14,924 nucleotides of DNA from an uncultured Clostridia bacterium (GCA_946061345.1 CAMGRA010000013.1:1-14924); one strand, 5' to 3'. Positions 1-7,621 are shown, numbered from the stretch's first letter. Notes: generated by a model not told the origin, from the sequence alone. Made by a program: numbers and translations.

Positions 1-4
1 GCGG

Positions 5-10
5 TATAAT
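5..10 (+). promoter_or_regulatory. -10 promoter element of the first LRR gene
   Basis: A perfect TATAAT hexamer lies at 5-10, which would place transcription start near 17 and give a leader of about 30 nt before the ATG at 47. The -35 element would fall outside the window, so only half of the promoter is visible. A ribosome binding site AGGAG at 33-37 sits 9 nt before the start codon, which supports the start chosen for the gene. Confidence 0.6.
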
Positions 11-46
11 GATACAGACTGAACCATCAGATAGGAGTCCTGCAAT

Positions 47-1756
47 ATGAAAAAACTTCTGATTGTATTGCTCGTCCTGCTCATCATCGGCGCGATCCTT
101 TTCGGCCTGTACTATTTCTTCTGGACGGCTGAAAACTTCGCCTCCCTTGCAGAGCGTTCCATGGACGACGGAAAATACGCCCGGGCCGTCCGGCTGTATG
201 AAAAGGCAGTCGATTTGGATCCGGGCAACCCGGAATACGTTCTCTCCCTTTCCGACGCCTGCATCGCCGACGGCAGCTACACCCAGGCTGAGCGCTCTCT
301 TGTGAGCGCCATCAAAGCCGCCCCCTCTGTGGAGCTTTACGTGAAGCTCTCCTCGGTCTATGTGGCCCAGGACAAGCTTCTGGACGCCCAGAAGATGCTC
401 GACAGCATCAACGACGCAGCCATCAAGCCGGAGCTGGAGGCCCTGCGGCCTGCCACCCCTGTCTTCACCCCCGACGCCGGGGAGTACACGGAGTACATCT
501 CCGTTCTGGCGGAAAGTCCCGACGGCGCAGTCTACTGCTCCTTCGACGAGGAATACCCCTCCACCGCCTCGGGCGCCATGACGGAGCCTGTCGCCCTGGA
601 AGCCGGTGAGACCTCCATCTCCGCCATCACCGTGGGAGAAAACGGCCTGGTCAGCAACCTGTGCAAAAAGACCTATAGGATCATGGGCGTCATTGAGGAG
701 GTCCGTTTCGCAGACGAGACGTTGGAAACCTATGTCCGCGACACCCTATACATTCCCCGCACCGAGGCGGTCATGACCGACGACCTGTGGCAGATCACCG
801 AGCTGACCGTGCCCGACGGCATGACTACCTATACGGATCTGCGCTACTTTACCTCTCTGAACTCCCTGACTGTAGAGGATATGCCGGTCGACGATTATTC
901 TTTCCTGTATGCCCTGACGGAGCTGACCTGTCTGGACCTGTCCGGCTGCATTTTGAACGAGGAAGCGCTGGAGGCCATCGGCACTCTGACAGCCCTTGAG
1001 GAATTGAACCTGTCCGACTGCGGCCTGTCGGATATTTCCACTCTTGCAAGTCTGACCGACCTGACGGTCCTGGATCTTTCTTCCAACAGCATTTCCGACA
1101 TTGGCGTACTTTCGTCGATGAAATATCTGGAAACTCTGAATCTGTGCAGCAACGCCGTCGCGTCTCTTGATCCCATCAAGAACGCCGGAAAGCTGAAGAA
1201 TCTGGATATTTCCGAGAACCACATTCCCTCTTTGGCACCGCTGACCGGCTGCAAGGAGCTGGAGGTCCTGGTTGCCAACAACAATCAGATCTCCGACGTG
1301 GCCATTCTGGCGAAGATGGACGAGCTGACCTCTTTCGTTGCCTCCAATAACATGATCTCCGACATCAGCGCCCTGTCTGCCTGTACCGGACTGACACGCC
1401 TGGAACTGGCGGAAAATGAGCTGACGGACATGAGCGTTATCGCCTCCATGCCGAATCTGACCTATCTGGATGTGAGCCACAACCAGATCAGCGTCATTCC
1501 CGATTTGGCGGAGGACGCGAAGCTGCAAGAGTTCTACGCCTCCTATAACCTGTTGGAGGAAGTCACCCCGCTGGAAGGGCTGCAGGAGCTGACTCGCGTG
1601 GATGTGGATTATAACGAAGCCATCGAGGATGTACGGGGTCTTGCAAGCTGTCCCCTGCTGATCCAGATCGATGCCTTTGGCACCAAGGTCAAGGATGTTC
1701 AGGTCCTGACGGACATGGGCGTCATCGTCAACTACAATCCCATTGAGGAAGAATAA
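47..1756 (+). CDS. Membrane-anchored TPR / HEX_C-like / leucine-rich-repeat protein
   Basis: 569 residues. A short basic N-terminus (MKK) is followed by a hydrophobic helix at about residues 4-26 with no obvious signal-peptidase site, so I infer a signal anchor with the rest outside the cell. Residues about 32-134 look like two or three TPR repeats; the clearest is YARAVRLYEKAVDLDPGNPEY. Residues about 135-212 (starting PVFTPDAGEYTEY, ending near KTYRI) resemble the beta-sandwich found at the C-terminus of chitobiase/beta-hexosaminidase (CHB_HEX_C_1). Residues about 247-560 are internalin-type leucine-rich repeats of about 22 residues with the core LxxLxLSxNxISDI. No catalytic domain is visible, so binding is the likely job. 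It stands alone and converges on the SLH protein gene, sharing its terminator. There is no LPXTG or SLH anchor. The TPR and LRR calls are firm, the middle domain is moderate, and the ligand is unknown. Confidence 0.9.
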   Translation: MKKLLIVLLVLLIIGAILFGLYYFFWTAENFASLAERSMDDGKYARAVRLYEKAVDLDPGNPEYVLSLSDACIADGSYTQAERSLVSAIKAAPSVELYVKLSSVYVAQDKLLDAQKMLDSINDAAIKPELEALRPATPVFTPDAGEYTEYISVLAESPDGAVYCSFDEEYPSTASGAMTEPVALEAGETSISAITVGENGLVSNLCKKTYRIMGVIEEVRFADETLETYVRDTLYIPRTEAVMTDDLWQITELTVPDGMTTYTDLRYFTSLNSLTVEDMPVDDYSFLYALTELTCLDLSGCILNEEALEAIGTLTALEELNLSDCGLSDISTLASLTDLTVLDLSSNSISDIGVLSSMKYLETLNLCSNAVASLDPIKNAGKLKNLDISENHIPSLAPLTGCKELEVLVANNNQISDVAILAKMDELTSFVASNNMISDISALSACTGLTRLELAENELTDMSVIASMPNLTYLDVSHNQISVIPDLAEDAKLQEFYASYNLLEEVTPLEGLQELTRVDVDYNEAIEDVRGLASCPLLIQIDAFGTKVKDVQVLTDMGVIVNYNPIEEE

Positions 1757-1770
1757 GCCAATAAAAAACT

Positions 1771-1801
1771 CCCGGAGGAACCGTTGATCGGTTCCTCCGG
1801 G
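1771..1801. terminator. Bidirectional intrinsic terminator between two convergent genes
   Basis: Bases 1771-1783 (cccggaggaaccg) pair perfectly with 1789-1801, giving a 13-bp stem and a 5-nt loop (ttgat). On the plus strand the stem is followed by TTTTCT at 1802-1807. On the minus strand it is followed by a run of six T, the complement of the A-run at 1763-1768. It starts 14 nt after the stop of the plus-strand gene and ends 14 nt before the end of the minus-strand gene, so it can stop transcripts from both sides. Confidence 0.9.
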
Positions 1802-1815
1802 TTTTCTATGCGCGG

Positions 1816-4800
1816 TTACGCTTCTGCAATATTTCGGATAAAGCGCATGAGGATGGTAGCTACCTGGGCGCGGGTGGCGTTGCCCTGGGGCAGTAGTTTG
1901 CCGTCGGAGCCGCCGATGATGCCCTCCGCCACCGTCCACTGCAGCGCCGTCTTCGCGTAGCTGCTGACCTTTCCCACGTCGGGGAAGCCGCTCAGACTGC
2001 CCTGCTTGCTCGTGTCGATGCCCTTGCCGCTGCAGTAGCGGTATAGGATCGTCGCCATCTGCTCCCGGGTGATGTTGCCCTCCGGGTCAAACTTGTTGCT
2101 GCCCACGCCGTTCACCACGCCGTTGGCCGATGCCCAGGAAACGGCATCGGAATACCACGTACCTGCCTTTACATCGCTGAAAGTGTTGTCCGGCGCTTTC
2201 GGTTCGCCCTCATACCGCCACAGCACCGTCACCAGCATAGCCCGGGTCATGGGCGCGTTCGGCTCAAAGGTGTTCGGGCTCATTCCACCGAACAAGCCCC
2301 GCTCCACGGCGAAATCCACCGCCTCGTGGAACCAGTCCTTCGCGCCGACATCGACAAATCTCTTGCTCGGGCAGTCCGCGCCGCCGTCACAGGGCTGATC
2401 GGTCTGCCCGCCGGTGGCGGGGATGCTCTCCGTCTTTGTCGCGCCGCAGCGTGTGCAGGTATAGGTCTTTTCGCCCTTTTCTGTCTCAGTGGGCTGTTTT
2501 GTCACCACGCCGCTGCCCCACGCGTGGCTCAGCGCGTCCACATAGGAATCCACATAGCTGTCGCCGCAGGCGCAGGTGTGGGTAGTGTAGCCTTGCTCCG
2601 TGCAGGTAGGCGCAACGACCGCCGTATGATAGCTGTAGTCGTGCGTATGCAGCCCGGCAGCCTGCTCATACCAGGTGATCTCACAGCGTCTGCAATAGTG
2701 GCAGGTCAGCCCCAGGTACTGCGGCGGATTGTTCTCACCCATGGTGCTGACGACCCAATCATGTCCGAGTGCCGCTGTCTGGGTCGGGGCGGAAAGCGTT
2801 TTGCCGCAGGAGAAGCAGTGAGTGCCTCCGGTATAACCGGGGCGGGTGCAGGTAGCGTCAATGGCAACATTCTCGGTCGCCTTGTGGCTGCCGGCAGCCG
2901 TCTTGCCGCTCACCTCGACATAACCGCAAAGGGTGCAGGTTTTACGGGTGAAGCCACCAGACTGACAGGTGGCGCTCATAGTCTCACTAACATACTCGTG
3001 GGAGGTGCAGCCCACATTATCGCGGAAGGTGATGCCGTTTTCGTTGGCATAGGTCTCCGCCGCAGTACCGCTTGCTCCGTAGATCACATAACCCGGGATG
3101 GTCTCGCTGCCGCCGAAGGGGTCATCCGGATTCGGCGAATAATAGCCGAGGCAATGCCGCCCTAGATAGGTCACGCTGGCGGGAACCGTGACGCCCTTGC
3201 CCTCGCCGTAGGAGAAGAACGCACTCTCCTCCAGCACGCGCAGACCGTTGTTCAGATGGATCGCTTTGAGCTGTGGCGCGGAGAAGGCGTTTTCGCCGAC
3301 ATAGCGCACCGTATCGGGCAGAACAATGGCTTCACAGCCGTGGACGTTAAAGACGTCATCACCGATATACTGCACGCCGCCCAAATCGATCGACCGCAGG
3401 TTGACGCAATTGGCAAAAGCGTTCACATCCACGCGGGCGCAGCTTTCCGGCAGGACAAGACCGATCAGATTCGGCTGCTCATATTCCCATGTCCGTGTGC
3501 GATGTTCAAAGATATAGTAAGGTGCAACAGAGGTGGTGCCGGGCTTGAGGGCGAGGACGGTGTTTTTCGGCATTTCGCCCTTGTAGGTGTAGGCGACAGA
3601 GCCGAAATAGACCGGACCGTCGGGCTGGTCGTGATACCAGCCGGTGTTTTCCAGCGCGCACAGGCCGATCAAGCGGACGCTGCTGGGCAGGTCTCCAAAA
3701 TCTGTCAGCGCGGCGCAGTTTTTGAAGCAGCCATCGCCCAATGATCTGACATTCTTGCCGCCCTTGACAGAGCGCAGGCTGCCGCAGCCCTTCATCGCGT
3801 CGGTGCCGATCTCCACCAGCGAGTCGGGCAGGGTGACGCTTTCGAGCGCCGTGCAATTGCTCAGCGCGCCGTCCGCCAGGATGCGGACATTATTGAGGTC
3901 GATCGTCTTGAGGACAGCGCTGCCGATCGGGCCGCGCACCTCCAACACGTCGTCCGGCAGAACAAGGCTTTGCGTCCTGCCGATGCAAATACCGTATAGG
4001 GTTTGGTTGCCCTTCGGGATGGTGAGATTTCTGATTTGATCGCAGCCGGAGAAACAGCCCTCCGCCAAAACCGCCGTCTGCGGAAGTTGGATCTCGGTCA
4101 GATTGGACATACCGTGGATGTCAATGTAATCCACGCTCTCCGGGACGGTCAGCTTGGTGATGCCACAGTATTCTGCACCGGCATACTGAATCGTGAGGGA
4201 TTTCAGTCCGTCGGGAAGCACCAGCTCGTTTACGCCCTGTAAATAGTATTCGAGGTACACGGTTTTTGTGCCCGGGCGGACAGTCACCTTGGCGGGGTAG
4301 TCGCTCTTATAACCAAGGAACACGCTGCCGCAGTAGATCTCCGCGTTGTCCGGCAGAGCATAATAAAACTCAGTCTCGCCGAGGTCACCCAGCGTGATCC
4401 TGGTGAGCGAGACGGGGAAGCTGATCTGCGCCAGCGCCTCACAGCCATCAAAGACACAGCCCTGACACTCGGTCAACCCCTCCGGCAGAACGACGCTCGT
4501 CAGCGCCTCGCAGTCACGGAACGCGCTGTAGCCCAGCGTTTTCAATCCCTCGTGCAGCGTGAGGGACTTGAGCGCCGTGCAGCCGGAGAAGGCGTTGTCG
4601 CCGATCAGCGCAGCGCTGCCCGGAATGTCTGCGGCGGTCAGCGCTTCACAATCGTAAAATGCATAGCTGCCGATCTCCTGCACGCCGGACGGAATGGTGA
4701 CGCCTGTGATGTCCGCGCCCCGGAACGCCTCCGCGCCGATGGTCTTGACGGAATCGGGAATGACGGGCGTTTTGCTCGTTCCCTTATAGGCCAAAAGCTG

Positions 4801-5469
4801 CCCCTGCCAGATAAGAAAATCCGGGGCGCTGGCGTCATAGAGCCAGTTCTGGTACAGCTCGTTCAGCTTGCCGGCAAAAGAACCGACGCCGTAGCCGACC
4901 CGTGCGCCGAACGCACCGCCGTGCAGGAAGGTGTTTTCGCCCTTGAACGCAATGGATGACAGGTTCGTGCAGGCGGCAAACGCGCCCGCGCCGATCTCCG
5001 TCACGCTGGCGGGAATCTCAACCTTTTGCAGATAGTAGTTGTGGAAGAATGCCCGCTCGCCGATGGTTTTCAGCCCTTCGGGCAGGACGATCTCGCGCAG
5101 TTGGGAATGAGTCTGGCTGCTCCAATCATCGTCGTCATAGAATGCGTCGTCCGCGATATAGGTCACGGTATCCGGCAGAATGACCTTCGTCACGAACGTG
5201 TTGGGCGTACTGTAGCCCTCCTGGCTGTGGAAGCTCCGGATGCCAACGACGGTATAGCCGTCGATGGAGGACGGCACCGTGACCTCCGCTTCATAGCCAT
5301 AGTATGAAGTGATCTCAATGGTGTCGCGGGTAACAAACCGGTAAGTAAAGCCATAGTCGGGATCGTCCGGCAGCGTTTTTCCTCCCGGCTGACCTGCCGC
5401 GCCCACCACCGGCAGCAGCGACAGCGTCAGGGAAAGGATCAGCAGCCATGCAATAAGGTGACGTTTCAT
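1816..5469 (-). CDS. Secreted BspA-type leucine-rich-repeat protein with C-terminal SLH domains
   Basis: 1217 residues. The N-terminus is a clear signal peptide (MKRHLIAWLL..., hydrophobic to about residue 22, likely cut near GAA at 23-25), which fixes the start. Residues about 40-815 are BspA-like LRR_5 repeats, with the recurring pattern LPxxVxxIGxxAFxxCxxLxxI at about 23-residue spacing. Residues about 821-1020 contain Cys-rich segments with CxxC pairs (TCTLCG, HCFSCG, TCTRCG) and GYT motifs. Residues about 1036-1217 are three SLH domains (cores FVDVGAKDWFHEAV, FSDVKAGTWYSDAV and FPDVGKVSSYAKTA), which normally hold a protein to secondary cell-wall polymer. The likely role is surface adhesion or binding, because BspA-type proteins of oral and gut bacteria and protists bind host proteins; the partner here cannot be read from sequence. 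It is divergent from the HTH gene at 5679. No good Shine-Dalgarno sequence lies at normal distance from the start. Confidence 0.93.
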   Translation of the reverse strand: MKRHLIAWLLILSLTLSLLPVVGAAGQPGGKTLPDDPDYGFTYRFVTRDTIEITSYYGYEAEVTVPSSIDGYTVVGIRSFHSQEGYSTPNTFVTKVILPDTVTYIADDAFYDDDDWSSQTHSQLREIVLPEGLKTIGERAFFHNYYLQKVEIPASVTEIGAGAFAACTNLSSIAFKGENTFLHGGAFGARVGYGVGSFAGKLNELYQNWLYDASAPDFLIWQGQLLAYKGTSKTPVIPDSVKTIGAEAFRGADITGVTIPSGVQEIGSYAFYDCEALTAADIPGSAALIGDNAFSGCTALKSLTLHEGLKTLGYSAFRDCEALTSVVLPEGLTECQGCVFDGCEALAQISFPVSLTRITLGDLGETEFYYALPDNAEIYCGSVFLGYKSDYPAKVTVRPGTKTVYLEYYLQGVNELVLPDGLKSLTIQYAGAEYCGITKLTVPESVDYIDIHGMSNLTEIQLPQTAVLAEGCFSGCDQIRNLTIPKGNQTLYGICIGRTQSLVLPDDVLEVRGPIGSAVLKTIDLNNVRILADGALSNCTALESVTLPDSLVEIGTDAMKGCGSLRSVKGGKNVRSLGDGCFKNCAALTDFGDLPSSVRLIGLCALENTGWYHDQPDGPVYFGSVAYTYKGEMPKNTVLALKPGTTSVAPYYIFEHRTRTWEYEQPNLIGLVLPESCARVDVNAFANCVNLRSIDLGGVQYIGDDVFNVHGCEAIVLPDTVRYVGENAFSAPQLKAIHLNNGLRVLEESAFFSYGEGKGVTVPASVTYLGRHCLGYYSPNPDDPFGGSETIPGYVIYGASGTAAETYANENGITFRDNVGCTSHEYVSETMSATCQSGGFTRKTCTLCGYVEVSGKTAAGSHKATENVAIDATCTRPGYTGGTHCFSCGKTLSAPTQTAALGHDWVVSTMGENNPPQYLGLTCHYCRRCEITWYEQAAGLHTHDYSYHTAVVAPTCTEQGYTTHTCACGDSYVDSYVDALSHAWGSGVVTKQPTETEKGEKTYTCTRCGATKTESIPATGGQTDQPCDGGADCPSKRFVDVGAKDWFHEAVDFAVERGLFGGMSPNTFEPNAPMTRAMLVTVLWRYEGEPKAPDNTFSDVKAGTWYSDAVSWASANGVVNGVGSNKFDPEGNITREQMATILYRYCSGKGIDTSKQGSLSGFPDVGKVSSYAKTALQWTVAEGIIGGSDGKLLPQGNATRAQVATILMRFIRNIAEA

Positions 5470-5479
5470 AGTCTTTCAC

Positions 5480-5495
5480 GGCGGGAGGTCCCGCC
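5480..5495 (-). promoter_or_regulatory. Hairpin in the leader of the SLH protein gene, between an SD-like stretch and the start codon
   Basis: On the minus strand the leader reads ggcggga-cc-tcccgcc at 5495-5480, an inverted repeat with two perfect 7-bp arms only 2 nt apart. In RNA one or two pairs must open to make a loop. It ends 10 nt before the ATG at 5469. The purine-rich GGGGAAGG that could act as ribosome binding site lies at 5501-5494, just upstream and overlapping the hairpin by 2 nt; only a weak GAAAG lies between the hairpin and the ATG. The inverted repeat is plain in the sequence, but any role in translation is inference. Confidence 0.45.
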
Positions 5496-5526
5496 TTCCC
5501 CTTTCCAAGTTTTTCTTCGTTCTATC

Positions 5527-5535
5527 ATTATAGCA
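5527..5535 (-). promoter_or_regulatory. Extended -10 promoter of the SLH protein gene
   Basis: Read on the minus strand, 5535-5527 is TGCTATAAT, a perfect -10 hexamer with the extended -10 TG dinucleotide. No good -35 sequence lies 16-18 nt upstream, which is tolerable for extended -10 promoters. Transcription would start near 5520, giving a leader of about 50 nt that contains the hairpin at 5480-5495. Confidence 0.6.
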
Positions 5536-5587
5536 TTTCTGACCGTCCCGGTTTACGGTTCTTTCCGGGCAGTCACGATTGACAATT

Positions 5588-5599
5588 CGGAAATTTCCG
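5588..5599. promoter_or_regulatory. Perfect 12-bp palindrome between divergent promoters, candidate operator
   Basis: CGGAAATTTCCG at 5588-5599 is a perfect dyad with no spacer. It lies upstream of both divergent promoters: about 55 bp from the -10 of the SLH protein gene and about 38 bp from the -10 of the HTH gene. XRE-type proteins bind dyads of about this size, so autoregulation or control of the neighbour is possible. The palindrome is seen in the sequence; its use as an operator is inference. Confidence 0.35.
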
Positions 5600-5636
5600 C
5601 CGTTTTTCTCCTCTTTCCTTTTTTGCGGAGCTGATG

Positions 5637-5642
5637 TATAAT
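5637..5642 (+). promoter_or_regulatory. -10 promoter element of the HTH gene
   Basis: A perfect TATAAT lies at 5637-5642. The region 17 nt upstream (TTTCCT at 5614-5619) is a poor -35. Transcription would start near 5649, downstream of the possible ATG at 5634, which argues for the internal start at 5679. That start has the ribosome binding site GGAGGAG at 5667-5673. Confidence 0.55.
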
Positions 5643-5678
5643 CAATATATAACGTTGTCGGGATACGGAGGAGATCGG

Positions 5679-7424
5679 ATGAATTTCAACGAAAAACTGA
5701 AAGAATATATGGAATTGCTCCACTGCACGGCCAAGGAGCTGAGCGACGCCTCCGGCCTGTCCCCCGCCACCCTGAGCCGTTACCGCAGCGGAGAACGGAT
5801 CCCGGAGATCAGCAGCGGGGCCTTTGACCGGCTCTGCCTCGCCATTGCCACGCTTTCGGCGGAGGCTTCCTGTGAGGACCTCAGCAAAGATGCCGTCGCG
5901 GAGAGCTTTTTGGACTGTCCGGACTTCATTGCCTCGGACCAGGAGCTGTTCCGGCAAAAGCTGAACGTCCTGATCTCCGCCCTGCATCTGAATATCGCCA
6001 AGCTGTGTCAATGCACGAACTACGAGGCCTCCGCTCTGTTCCGTATCCGCAGCGGCTCCCGCAAGCCCTCCGATCCTGCCAAATTCGCGGCGGACATCGC
6101 CGGATATGTCGCCCGTGAGCCGCGTGGAAAGGCCGAGATCGAAGTCCTGGCGCGGCTTTTGGACTGCGGCGCAGAGGATCTCTCCGACCCGGAGGCCTGC
6201 TTTACACGGCTGCGGGATTGGCTGGTCTCTGGAGAGAATCGCCGGACGGAGGAAATGGCTGGGTTTCTGGAAAAGCTGAATGATTTTGATTTGGATGAAT
6301 ACATCCGCGCCATTCACTTTGACACCATGAAGGTGCCCTCGGCCCCGTTCCAGCTTCCGACCTCCAAGACCTACTTCGGCCTGAAAGAAATGATGGAAAG
6401 CGAGCTGGATTTTCTGAAAGCCACGGTCCTTTCCAAGTCCATGGCACCTCTGATCATGTACAGCGATATGCCCATGGAGGAGATGTCAAAGGACCCCGAA
6501 TTCCCTAAAAAGTGGATGTTCGGCACGGCGATGCTGCTCAAAAAGGGCCTGCATCTCAACATGATCCACAACGTGGACCGACCGTTGAACGAGATGATGC
6601 TGGGGTTGGAAAGCTGGATCCCCATGTATATGACGGGGCAGGTCTCCCCGTTTTACCTCAAAAACGTGCAAAATGATGTGTTCCTGCATTTTTTGAAGGT
6701 CTCCGGGTCCGCTGCTCTCTCCGGCGAGGCCATCGCCGGGTATCACAGCAAGGGAAAATATTACCTGACAAAAAGCAAAGATGAGGTAGCCTACTACCGT
6801 GACCGTGCGGAGCAGCTGCTTCGATGTGCCTATCCGCTGATGAATATTTACCGGCAGGACAATGACGATGCGCTGAATTTGTTTTTGCGTACCGACGCCC
6901 AGACGCCCGGCAAGCGCAGAAGTCTTCTGTCCGCGCCGCCGCTGTATACCATGGAGCCGGAATATTTGGAAGCCTTTCTGCGGGAACGGTTCGTCAGCGT
7001 GGAGGAAACACAGCGAATCCTGGCATACGCCGATTTTCAGCGGCAGCTTACCGGGGAGGTCTTAAAGGCGGGCACTCTGGAGGACGAAGTGCCGCATATC
7101 ACCCGGGAGGAATTTGAGCGCTATCCCATGTCGCTGCCTCTTTCGGGAATGTTCCTGGAACGGGACATTTTGTATACCTACGAGGATTATCAGGCCCATA
7201 TGCGCCAGACGGAACAGTTTGCGGAGCGGCAGCCGAATTACCATGTGCGCTGGACCTCTGCCCACGCGTTCCGAAATCTTCAGATCCTGCTCCACGAAGG
7301 GCAGTGGGCCATGGTGTCGAAAAGCAGGTCTCCCGCGATCCATTTTGTCATACACCATCCCAAGCTGCGCGAGGCGCTTGAGGGCTTTGTCCCGCCGGTG
7401 ACGGAGGAAGCGGACCAAACATAA
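5679..7424 (+). CDS. XRE-family helix-turn-helix protein with large C-terminal region of unknown function
   Basis: 581 residues from the ATG at 5679, which has GGAGG 7 nt upstream. An in-frame ATG at 5634 overlaps the -10 element and has no ribosome binding site. Residues about 3-43 are an XRE HTH (KELSDASGLSPATLSRYRSG, then ERIPE). Residues about 91-131 look like a second, degenerate copy (KLCQCTNYEASALFRIRSGS, then RKP). The remaining 430 or so residues are soluble, with no membrane segment or recognised catalytic motif. Two blocks look conserved from my memory of similar Clostridia proteins: about 251-328 (SKSMAPLIMYSDMP ... GLHLNMIHNVDRP ... SWIPMYMTG) and about 540-568 (EGQWAMVSKSRSPAIHFVIHHP). 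The likely role is a DNA-binding regulator whose C-terminal region senses something or oligomerises. It is a single gene, divergent from the SLH protein gene. The target and signal are unknown. Confidence 0.85.
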   Translation: MNFNEKLKEYMELLHCTAKELSDASGLSPATLSRYRSGERIPEISSGAFDRLCLAIATLSAEASCEDLSKDAVAESFLDCPDFIASDQELFRQKLNVLISALHLNIAKLCQCTNYEASALFRIRSGSRKPSDPAKFAADIAGYVAREPRGKAEIEVLARLLDCGAEDLSDPEACFTRLRDWLVSGENRRTEEMAGFLEKLNDFDLDEYIRAIHFDTMKVPSAPFQLPTSKTYFGLKEMMESELDFLKATVLSKSMAPLIMYSDMPMEEMSKDPEFPKKWMFGTAMLLKKGLHLNMIHNVDRPLNEMMLGLESWIPMYMTGQVSPFYLKNVQNDVFLHFLKVSGSAALSGEAIAGYHSKGKYYLTKSKDEVAYYRDRAEQLLRCAYPLMNIYRQDNDDALNLFLRTDAQTPGKRRSLLSAPPLYTMEPEYLEAFLRERFVSVEETQRILAYADFQRQLTGEVLKAGTLEDEVPHITREEFERYPMSLPLSGMFLERDILYTYEDYQAHMRQTEQFAERQPNYHVRWTSAHAFRNLQILLHEGQWAMVSKSRSPAIHFVIHHPKLREALEGFVPPVTEEADQT

Positions 7425-7504
7425 CCGCTGTTTCTGTATGCGTACCGTCGGGGCTGCCGCTCCCTACAGCAGAAATTATCTGCATCTGTATGGACGGCTG
7501 ATCA

Positions 7505-7527
7505 CTGCGCAGCCATTGGCTGCGCAG
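7505..7527. repeat. Perfect 10-bp inverted repeat
   Basis: ctgcgcagcc (7505-7514) pairs perfectly with ggctgcgcag (7518-7527) around a 3-nt loop (att). No T-run follows on either strand, so it is not a standard terminator. It lies inside the longer pair of arms at 7490-7498 and 7561-7569, which suggests a nested structure or the core of a small intergenic repeat. Confidence 0.7.
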
Positions 7528-7593
7528 GTGCCTTACGGATGCGGCGTGCCTCTTGCGGGTGCCGTCCATGGGGTTAGGCTCCATATACAGACA

Positions 7594-7621
7594 TAGGGCG
7601 CGCCGACCCCGGCGCGCCCTA
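7594..7621. terminator. GC-rich hairpin, possible terminator of the HTH gene
   Basis: tagggcgcgccg (7594-7605) pairs perfectly with cggcgcgcccta (7610-7621) around the loop accc, giving a 12-bp stem. On the plus strand it is followed by TTCTTATTC, a broken T-run. It lies about 170 nt after the HTH gene. It could end that transcript weakly, or be an intergenic repeat unit; the stem is certain and the termination role is not. Confidence 0.45.

Noticed and set aside
746..1939. A 397-residue open frame on the minus strand opposite the first LRR gene
   Set aside because: It is a mirror of the LRR repeats, would cross the terminator hairpin, and has no promoter or family signal.
2326..3165. A 279-residue open frame on the plus strand inside the SLH protein gene
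   Set aside because: It is antisense to clear Cys-rich and SLH coding sequence and has a biased low-complexity translation.
5579..5584. Perfect -35 consensus TTGACA
   Set aside because: No -10-like sequence lies 16-18 nt downstream (GTTTTT at 5602-5607), and the TATAAT at 5637 is far too distant, so it is not a usable promoter pair.
5634..5678. Upstream ATG at 5634 as start of the HTH protein
   Set aside because: It overlaps the TATAAT element and would lie upstream of the transcription start. The ATG at 5679 has GGAGG at the right distance, and the HTH begins directly after it.
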